From NCBI RefSeq assembly GCF_029227915.1, contig NC_079886.1, forward strand, positions 17,150,501-17,214,500: DNA of 64,000 nucleotides, read 5' to 3'. The notes beneath the pieces were generated by a model. That model ran no database searches. It saw only the letters and a list, made by a program, of their open reading frames with translations, and was not told the DNA's origin. Shown piece by piece: positions 55,886 to 64,000 of this stretch. Positions within the stretch are counted from its first letter, which is position 1. Every line of letters begins with the position of its first letter. A program made the position numbers and the translations under genes. This DNA comes from Hydractinia symbiolongicarpus (lineage: Eukaryota > Cnidaria > Hydrozoa > Anthoathecata > Hydractiniidae).

Positions 55886-56290
55886 TTAAGTGGACATCTT
55901 TCCTGCAACTTTTTTAACAGTCACTAAAACCTGTTTATAATCTTTCATACTAAGATGGTTTTTGTTTTCAGCAAAGATTTTGTGGCTGTTGGAAGATTCT
56001 TCAGCAAAAGAAATGGTGCCTTCTGATACTCCATCTAAATCATCGGGTTTGACAATCCTTTTTATTAGCGTACGCATGACATCAGAAAGGGCATGTTTTA
56101 CAAAGGGAACCATAAGCTTGTCAGTTTGAAATAAATCTAAAAAGCCTTTCAGTTGACTTGACACATCAACAAAAAATTGACAGGAACTAAAGAGTTGTTA
56201 TCAAACTTTGCCAAAGTTTCATAGGATTTGTTATTTGGCCGCTTGCTTTTGCAAAGACTTTCCCACTGGTTCACCATCTTCACTATGTTA
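55886..56290 (-). pseudogene. Frameshifted fragment of a transposon-type gene
   Basis: On the minus strand one frame gives KSKRPNNKSYETLAKFDNNS. After a frame change another gives FFVDVSSQLKGFLDLFQTDK and then VPFVKHALSDVMRTLIKRIV to a stop at 55886. I recall similar strings in uncharacterised repetitive proteins of cnidarian genomes, probably hAT-related or other transposase-associated genes, but cannot name the family. No start codon or splice sites support it as a host gene. It lies upstream of, or within the first intron of, p23. Confidence 0.5.
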
Positions 56291-57260
56291 GGCCATAACT
56301 TAGTGCTCTATCTGCTACGTTTTTATCATCTATCCAACGGATTTGAATTGACACACAAATTATGTACAGTTTATATAACTGGCTATATCATTTGAGTAAT
56401 TCAATCTGCATAAAGGAAAGTAGTAGTAAAAATTGAGTATGACTGATGAATTAAATTTCAGGAGTTTTTTCAGGAGATTGTCTTATTTTCCTGTTTTCCA
56501 GGAGTCATTTTCCAGGAGTAAATTTGATTTCAGGAGTTTCCAGGAGTAGTGGCCACACTGTTTTATATTTATCTAAGGCACCTTTATCCCAAATATTTAG
56601 GTGTCATACCTCTTGGAGCCTTAGATATTGGCTACAACTCTAAAAATCTCTATAAAATCCTTATAAGCGGAAAGAATACCTTTGTTAGGATCATCCTGAG
56701 AACTTAAAACTTATGACACAACTTTATTCCCTTAAAGGGAATCATTCTGTACATTGTGAACAGGTAATTAATCAGATTTCTTGGTTTTTTTGGCTTTATA
56801 ATATATTACGCTAGCTACCTGAAATATAGTTGTTAAAATATCTTAAGAGGTCGTGACAAAAGAAGTTTGTCTCACTTAGTGAATTCTGTGTTTTAAAATT
56901 TGTTCCCCCACCTGCCAACCCCTTAGCTGATCTTTTTCTCACCGATAACTTTCGCGTGCAAAAAAATATTTTTATTTTTGTCTTTATGGAACTCTATGGT
57001 AGCCGAACGGCCAAACATTAAGTAAAAGAGAAATAATCACTCTTTTTACTTCTTTTTTAATACAGAAAAGGAGCGAACAATTTAAACTGTGAAAGGGTAG
57101 ATGTTTTGATTTCATTTTGCGTGCACTTTTGTGCAAGTTAAAAAGCTTGACTCATACAGAGTAAAATAGCTATTAATGAAAGCTTTTCTGGTTAGCATAC
57201 GATCCTAGAGAGAGACTGGAATTTAATTTTAAAGGGAACCCTAGGTATAAATTGAAGGTA
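56291..57260. other. Non-coding, probably upstream or intron of p23
   Basis: No gene recognised. Around 56460-56540 there is a local repetition of CAGGAG (TTTCAGGAGTTT, CCAGGAGTCATTTTCCAGGAG, TTTCCAGGAGTAG). Confidence 0.4.
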
Positions 57261-58410
57261 GACTTAATAGTCTTGGTCATGAATATCTGTACTCACGTAC
57301 AGACGTGTGATCAGTATTGCAGGTCTAGCTTATGAATTTGGCGTGCAATTATTACATTCAGGAGAGCGGCAGCGCATAGTTTTTGAAGCATTGTTTTTTA
57401 CTTTTTATTTGCTTCTTTTTCGTTTGTTGACTTATTTATTTCAGCAACAAGATGTTTACAAGTCCAGTCCTCAGCCTTTAAAATTAGCATCGCATTCAGC
57501 ACTGCCGTTGTAATTGCCGACGTAAAATACAAAGATACCATAGTTGCGCTGGCATAAAAATTTCCGACGTAATTTTGTTGTGAAATTGAAATAAATGGTG
57601 TTATTATGAAGAACGAAGGTATAGAGAACATTAAAGTCCGCCCCTTTCCATATGCTCGGCTGGTGCATTACACTGAGACTCGAACGAAGGGCAGAAGACC
57701 ATTTGGAACCATGCCACAAGTTAGTCCAACCTTCATCGTCACAGAGAATACTGCGAGAAGAGTGCGAACACATGCAAGTTAAATATAACCAGAACATGGG
57801 AGAGGTTAGGTGTCCTGTACCTTAATACAGCTTTCGGACGAATGTTCTCGTGATGTAATACCAAAGAAAATCATGTTCAATAAAGTTTAAAAAATCTTTT
57901 TAAAAGGGGAAAGAGAAATCAAACATGTTTAGTAATAATAATCGAAAAAGTTGTATATCGTATTAAAAAGAAGTCCAGAAGTTGACTCCCACACGACACA
58001 GCAGGCAATAAATCAGCCCTGCCCTCGGTGTTGTGAAAAGAGATGTTCTGCGAAGACTCTAACAATTGAGTCTCCTGTACAGTTTTGCTTTGCATTAAAC
58101 TGTGCCTGTGACACGCATTTTAGAAGCATGTCACCAGCAACTTCTGCGATATTCAACTTAATGATGCCTGACCTTCAGTTCGTAAATAGCATGTGTACAA
58201 CTTAATTCCTAATCAGTTTATCTTAAAACATAGAGAGCTAGTTAAGACAGAACTATTAACTTAAGAAGTACACCATCGGGAAGGTAGGTCAATAGGACTA
58301 CAAGGTTAATGACGAAATTTTTTGCCAGCTGAAAAACAAAAAAAATATTGTCGACGCAATACAGACGAAAAACATTTGAAATGTATCTCACGTCAGCAAA
58401 TTTAATGAAG
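57261..58410. mobile_element. Dispersed repeat copy A (pair of 63050-64000)
   Basis: From about 57307 to 58120 it is colinear and nearly identical with 63355-64000, including CAGGAGAGCGGCAGCGCA and GGACGAATGTTCTCGTGATG. Copy A has about 170 bp more (57390-57560). Its right end (about 58300-58400, GTCGACGCAATACAGACG) is the reverse complement of the left end of copy B (about 63058-63160), so the family has terminal inverted repeats of roughly 100-150 bp. No transposase domain recognised; frames of 68-108 codons inside are unidentified. Confidence 0.7.
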
Positions 58411-59346
58411 GTGGGTATTTAATAGAAATACATTTTAGAGATACATTATAACGCGGAAGAACAATTATGTATTGGGTAAAGTTTGGGTAAGGGATTACTC
58501 TAAAATAGCTCAGTTCTGCTTGGCGTGTGTACGAAGTAGAACAAGGCGTGTGATAAAGAGCACGCCCAAATTTATCATGGCGTGCGGGTGGGATCGCACT
58601 CCATTCATGACCAAAACTGCCTAATTAATTAGTTTTCAAGATATATAATTTTTAAGAAATTTAAATTTAATGATGCTGCATAAATTATGTGATATTTACG
58701 TAGCAGCAAATTTTGACATTTTCTGTCATTAATAAAAAGTGAATTGATTAACATGGTTTTTTTTGCGAAATGACACTTGTTTAACTATATCCTTCTAATT
58801 CTTCTTAAAAAAATTCACTAATTTTGTATAGATTTTTTTGATTACTGTGGTCTGTTGTTTATATCTTCTAGCTATAGAAATATTTGCGCATGAGCAAAAA
58901 AACTGAAAACTTTTTAACTTTTGTAAACATTTACAAATCATCTGTTAGACAGTCTATGATAATGTAGAGATATGAAAACAGTTTTGTATAATGAATTCGG
59001 TAACCAGATTGAGTCAAATTGTTTCCGACTTTTTGGTTTAGTGGGGGAAGGGGGGATTCCTGTTGTTGCCATAGTGATGATTGACATCTATGCATTCTTT
59101 TTTGGGCGAATACTTAAAACACTGAACTTGCCAGAAAACGACTGAACGTTTTACGACGTTGCGGCTTATTGGCAGCCTGCTGCTGGTATCCCTCTACTGA
59201 AATGACGCTAACTAAACATAAATTTGAGGGCTGCCTAAACGAGATTTTTGTCATTCCATAATGGATTTGGTTAAATCACCCATTAAAACAGACAAAGCCT
59301 ATTTTTCCAGGGAAAAGTTTAATATAGCAAGCCAGAAGTCAGTCAG
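58411..59346. other. Intergenic, no recognised feature
   Basis: AT-rich, no coding evidence and no clear repeat termini. Confidence 0.45.
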
Positions 59347-59959
59347 GGTAAACACTTAATTAGGCGACGGTAGGCTAATTAGGGCATACCACAATATTTA
59401 GGCGACTCATTGTAGCCTAGTTAGGCCATATGTAACCTAGTTAAGACATTACAATATTTAATGGCTTTTCACACATTCCTAAGAAAAAATCCCAAAAAAT
59501 CTTTGTATAGAATGGTTCCAAAATTGTCACTCATGCCTTGATATGTTTGCGCGCAAGTAAGAATTATGTTAAAAGAAATTATATAACCTAATTAGGTTGT
59601 CGCCTATTTAGGTGAACACTGCCACGTTTTTGTCCACCATATTTATTTTTTCCCTGCGGCGTGAATGGCTGAAATCCATTATTTAAAACAAATAAAAATA
59701 GTGCCACACAAGGTTTGGGCCATAAGTTACAAATGCGCAATGCAAATAAGACGATAATTGGTGAAAATTATCTGCAAAGTGGACAGATTTGATTCACATA
59801 GCTAAATATTGTATAGCGAAACGCAATGATTTTGACGTATTTACAACAGAAAGTTTATGTTTGCCTAGTTAGACTACTGGTAGCGTAATTAAACTACATC
59901 ACATCGCCTAAGTAAACAAATCGCCTAAGTAGGTCATGCTGCCTAACTAGGTGTTTACC
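59347..59959. mobile_element. ~610-bp MITE with TAGGCGA subterminal repeats
   Basis: The left end GGGTAAACACTTAATTAGGC and the right end read inward GGTAAACACCTAGTTAGGC are inverted repeats of about 19 bp with two mismatches. Variants of TTAGGCGAC and CCTAGTTAGG recur at least eight times in the first ~110 and last ~130 bp plus once mid-element, in both orientations. Such subterminal arrays are typical transposase-binding sites (hAT/CACTA/Mutator-like). No coding capacity; target duplication not resolved. Confidence 0.65.
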
Positions 59960-60254
59960 ATGACACTGGTAGTGGTCCATGTAAAGATAATATATCTATA
60001 GCTAGCTAGCCAGCTGAGAATTATAAATGAAGAAAATATATCACTTTTTGAATTAGATAAACTGGAAACGTTAAATACTTTCGAAAAAAAAATTTCTAGG
60101 AAAGAATAAAAGGAATACCTACATTTCGTATGTGATCTTTTGGAAGAAACAGCTTTTAGGAACGGAGCGCGTGTAAAAGAAAGTTCCAGAGGAGCGACAC
60201 GGGATTCAGACAGGTCTCGATTACTCAACTTTCGGTTTTGGCATTGGGCGCGAA

Positions 60255-60274
60255 CCCCCCCCCCCCTTTCCCCG
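60255..60274 (+). repeat. Poly-C run
   Basis: About 12 C in a row, then TTTCCCCGGGCCC. Likely length-variable and error-prone in assembly. Confidence 0.85.
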
Positions 60275-60592
60275 GGCCCAACACCCCTTGTGTGGTTGTT
60301 TTTCCCAGTGTTCTTTTAATGCATGATCGTCACAAGAGAGGAGAGGAAGAAAGAAAGATTCTTTCTTGTGACTGTGTTTTATTCTTTGAAATTTATCATT
60401 TGTAAGGTTTAGGAGTTTTTTCCAAATTATATGTTTCTCTTTTCCTGTTATAAATAATCTTCAAATAAATATGGGCTTGCACAAAAACTGAGGTCAAAAT
60501 TGTGTCCTGGAGAAATTCCTGAGAAAACTTATGTGGTTATGGTAAATGTTCTGCAAAATGCATGTGCTTCTTTTCCATGTTTTCCTTATTAA

Positions 60593-61263
60593 TCTATATA
60601 ATAATACGCTAAGTGTGTCTGTCTGTGACAGGCAAAGTGGAAGTCTTCATTTTCTTTTGATGTTGCCGAAAAATGCACGTCTAATGTGTTAAATTTTCAG
60701 ACCTTACGGAGCGACGAAAATAACACTACTTTAACGTCAATATCCTATATTAAATTAATGAAGCCATTACAGTGCACCTAAAACTTTGAGGCCAAATAAC
60801 TTGGAAACGAAGTGGTGATGTCAATGATTTTTCACCGCGTTGGTAACTAGGGACCACCTGGAACTAATTTGGGTAAGTTTCCCAAACCTTTGTCCCCAAA
60901 TCCGTTTCGGAATGGATGGGTTAATGACGTTATCAAAAAACCCTTAAACCCTAATACCTCTGCATCCGTTTGTTAAAAGTACACGTTTTCTTGATCAGTG
61001 TATCAACATCTTAGGTTTTTGTTGCTGTTTTATTAGGGACTTTGCTGACATCAGCAAAATTTTTAAACCCTTATATCTCATTAACCATTCATCAAAAGCA
61101 TGTGATTACATCATTTTCTTGATCAGCGCTTTAAGCTCTACACAATAGAGGAAACGTAAAAACCAGATGCAGATGGGTTGCTGATGCCATCGAAATTAAA
61201 ATGACACTTCCTTTTTATTTTTATCTTGCCTCATTGGATTTTTCCACGGGCACTATCGACTAG
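60593..61263 (+). mobile_element. 671-bp non-autonomous Helitron
   Basis: It begins TCTATATAATAATACGC and ends CACGGGCACTATCGACTAG, with a short TGGATTTTTCCA hairpin about 12 bp before the CTAG. It sits between host A (60592) and T (61264). TC...CTAG ends, a 3' hairpin, AT insertion and no terminal repeats or duplications are the Helitron hallmarks. No Rep/helicase coding. Related pieces at 31067-32005, 32232-32460 and perhaps 7713-7846 and 15098. Confidence 0.75.
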
Positions 61264-62640
61264 TATAATATATTAAGTACATAACAAAGCAGATTTTTCT
61301 CTCTCTTAGTACGTTCTACATTAACTCCATTTGTTTCTACATCACCCCAGCGTTTATTGTCCGCCACATTCCTAATTAATTCCCCCCAATATGACCCTGA
61401 AGATGTCAAAACTGGCATTTCTACCATTCCTTCACTTGTATTTGCTTCAACATCTTTAAGTTGTACAGCACTTCTATTACAATTATTCTTTCATATGTAT
61501 AGTTATAGTTGTTGATTCGTTACCAATACTCCTTGCTTCTTTAATCAACGATAGGTTGTCCCGAATGTATGCACACTATCCACTGTACAACCAGATAATA
61601 ATAAAGATGGTATCTGCTATTTGCTAGCAAGCTCAAGTTTTATTGTAGTTTTTTTTTAAAACCCTGTTCTTACAAGTCAAAGTGAAATTGACAGGGTTAG
61701 ATTTTTTTAACTTCGGTAGATCACTGTTACAGCAATTTATCTGCTGAGAAACAAATTTAGCTGTTTGCCGATTTTCACTCAATCCTTAGCGATGTGTAAC
61801 CTGCACAAAATAAAAATTAGACTTCAAATGAATTAAAGTATTTAACTATGTCAGAATTACAATATCAAAGTTATATATATCTATTTATATACAATTGGTT
61901 TTGATAATTGACGCTAACCACAAAATATATACCTGTTCAGTGCCCACACGTACAGATTTGTTTAGGTGTGCGATTAACTGCACGCACAATTCTTTGTTTT
62001 CTTTAGGTCTGCGTTAGCTTTCTGAAATTATCAAAATTACGAAAAAAGCGAAATATGAAGTCAGAGAATGATTTAAGAAGGCTTTGCAACCCCTTATTGC
62101 TAACTAAAATCGTATTCATGTACGTAAAAAACCGCGTAGAATGCATATTTTTATAACTTTGCTAATTCTTTTAATTTAAATCTAACAAAGTTAAAATAGA
62201 AAAATAAATAAATTATTAACGAGAAAGCAAGATATGCCATTAATAACAATTGATCTAAATTTATTTTTAAATCTTTCATAGTAAAGTCTTCAAAGAAACG
62301 AAATAATAAATTATTACAGATGGTCTGTAACAACGATGTTCGCAAGATTCTTTTATCATATTGTTATAATTTTTTATCAATTTTCATCTTAGCAATCATA
62401 GTGTGCATAATAAAATAGTGGCAGTAATGGGGAGGAAAAAGTTTCATGTGTCTTATTAATGGTATTTTTTGATTTTTTCACATTTTTTGTTTCTGTTGTT
62501 TGAAAGTTAGTGAATACAAGAAAGAAAAAGAATAAATATCATTTAAACTAAATTGTAACGTTTTTTACTGTTTTTAACAGCATTTATTAATTTATTCCTG
62601 GCCACTGGCTTGTAAAATACATATCAATAACACCTTTGTG
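61264..62640. other. Intergenic, no recognised feature
   Basis: No gene or RNA recognised. A 64-codon minus frame at 62151-62345 is hydrophobic and without homology that I recognise. Confidence 0.45.
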
Positions 62641-62998
62641 GCGCCGTAGATTAGTGGTTATAGCTCTCGTACTCTGTGCGGGAGACCGGGGTTCGATTCC
62701 TCTTGACGGCGATTCAACATGGGCGAGTGAATGTTACCATAGCCCCAGGTTAACCCAAGCCATGTGAGGGAAATTGGGAAGATGGCACACTGTGTGGGCC
62801 GTTGGATGTTGCCGGGAGTTGCCTAGTAGAGCGCGGGCTCTAATTGGGTCTGCGTAGCTCAAAATGAGCATTAAATACTCTAGGACTCTCCATCTACGCC
62901 ATGGCCCCTCCTGGAAATAATAGACAGGGTATATCCCTCGATATTTGTGAGGCTAGCCATGTAAAATATGCACATCTATCATCTATCTATCTACCTAA
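62641..62998 (+). repeat. tRNA-derived SINE
   Basis: The head (62641-62711) keeps RNA polymerase III signals: A box TAGATTAGTGGTTA (62647-62660) and B box GGTTCGATTCC (62690-62700). It has a partial acceptor pairing GCCGT/ACGGC and an anticodon stem CTCTCG/CGGGAG. A ~270-bp unrelated body follows (GAAATTGGGAAGATGGCACA, GTTGCCGGGAGTTGCC), then a short ATCT-type tail (about 62979-62995). No target duplication was resolved. The tRNA head resembles a Glu/Asp-type tRNA, by impression only. Confidence 0.85.
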
Positions 62999-63049
62999 AA
63001 ATGATACCTATCATACTGCTCTCAGCCCTTAAAATTAGAATTTTTTTGC

Positions 63050-64000
63050 GTCGGCAATAAAACTGCCGACGTGAGATACATTTTAACTGATTTGCGTCGG
63101 TATTGTGTCAGCAATATTTTTGTAGTGAAATTTTTCAGCTGGCAATAACTTTCGTCATTCACTTTTTATTAGGACTAGACCTCTCATAAATTCAATGCAT
63201 TGATCTCCTAAGACGGTGATAAATTGGAATAGAGTACAAGTCTTATTGACATACCTTCCTACCTTTTGTTAGGTTAATAGTTCACTGCCACAGTCTTGGT
63301 CATAAATATTTGCACCCACGTGCGGTGGTACGTACGCCTACACTAATACAGGCGTGCGATCAGTATTGCACGCCTAGCTTATGATTTTGGCGTGCAATTA
63401 TTACATTCAGGAGAGCGGCAGCGCAGGGTTTTTGAAGCATAGTAGTTGGCAAAAAAATTGTTGACGTAATTTTGTTGTGAAATTTAAATGAATGGTGTTA
63501 TTATGAAGAACGTGTAAGGTATGGAGAACATTAAAGTCGGCCCCTTTCCTTCATGCTGACACTCGAACGAAGGGCAGAAGACCATTTGGAACCATGCCAC
63601 AAGTTAGTCCAACCTTCATCGTCACAGAGAATACTGCGAGAAGAGTGCGAACACATGCAAGTTAAATATAACCAGAACATGGGAGAGGTTAGGTGTCCTG
63701 TACCTTAATACAGCTTTCGGACGAATGTTCTCGTGATGTAATACCAAAGAAAAACATGTTCAATAAAGTTTAAAAAATCTTTTTAAAAGGGGAAAGAGAA
63801 ATCAAACATGTTTAGTAATAATAATCGAAAAAAATGTATATCGTATTAAAAAGAAGTCCAGAAGTTCTGTCCCCCACACGACACAGCAGGCAATAAATCA
63901 GCCCTGCCCTCAGTTTTGTGAGAAGAGATGTTCTGCGAAGACTCTAACAATTGAGTCTCCTGTACAGTTTTGCTTTGCATTGAACTGTGCCTGTGACAAG
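63050..64000. mobile_element. Dispersed repeat copy B, running off the window
   Basis: Begins with TTGCGTCGGCAATAAAACTG and GCCGACGTGAGATACATTTT (terminal-repeat part), then the same interior as copy A in direct orientation to the end of the window. It lacks the ~170 bp present in copy A. The right terminus lies beyond 64000. Confidence 0.7.

Noticed and set aside
55886-56164. First exon of p23
   Set aside because: It ends in its own stop, has no p23-like sequence and its frame cannot join 55558.
62643-62711. Functional tRNA gene
   Set aside because: Acceptor stem is only partly paired, the anticodon arm is irregular and the tRNA-like part runs straight into a SINE body with a simple-repeat tail.

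Overview
The window is AT-rich animal nuclear DNA. Genes are split by spliceosomal introns (GT...AG, exons as short as 21-24 nt), intergenic space is large, and there are many small DNA transposons, Helitron-like pieces and one tRNA-derived SINE. The gene set is metazoan: LRRC45, LCMT2/TYW4, TMEM106, COMMD3, a RING-CH ligase, a SUEL-lectin/trypsin-fold protein and PTGES3/p23. The AT richness, compact introns, splice-acceptor-like sites just before start codons and SUEL-lectin domains fit a cnidarian, perhaps a hydrozoan. That placement is inference; no species-diagnostic sequence was identified.

Layout. 84-1836: a THAP-domain transposon with near-intact coding sequence, terminal inverted repeats and AT dinucleotide flanks. 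2396-3360: a ~52-bp minisatellite between inverted motifs. 4902-10908: LRRC45 (three coding exons), with a mini-Helitron candidate and a 1.5-kb TTAA-flanked element in its last intron. 11821-16490: LCMT2/TYW4 (seven coding exons). 16517-16655: a small pogo/Tigger-like MITE. 17172-22875: a TMEM106 homologue (eight coding exons, one of 22 nt). 24496-26307 (minus): an intronless LRR single-pass membrane protein. 26308-32780: no host gene recognised; it holds a C/T-rich tract with G-quadruplex potential on the other strand, a Harbinger MITE with 44-bp terminal repeats, and Helitron-family fragments. 32793-35384: COMMD3 (eight exons). 40252-43015: a RING-CH two-pass membrane protein with a ~530-residue charged tail. 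44361-51600 (minus): a secreted protein with three SUEL lectin domains and a C-terminal serine protease domain (eleven exons, 581 residues). 53753-55558 (minus): PTGES3/p23, first exon not located. 55886-64000: repeat-rich, with a decayed transposon-type gene, two copies of a dispersed element, a ~610-bp MITE, a 671-bp non-autonomous Helitron and a SINE.

The host genes do different jobs: centrosome linker, tRNA-Phe wybutosine synthesis, lysosomal membrane, Commander trafficking complex, membrane ubiquitin ligase, secreted lectin-protease and HSP90 co-chaperone. I see no shared pathway. LRRC45, LCMT2 and TMEM106 lie head-to-tail on one strand with roughly 0.65-0.9 kb between them. Five genes have an acceptor-like AG 7-35 nt before the start codon, which could mean 5'UTR introns or spliced-leader trans-splicing. 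Exon structures were assembled by eye from reading frame, GT/AG sites and remembered family features. Boundaries are therefore predictions, although phases close exactly in every complete gene.
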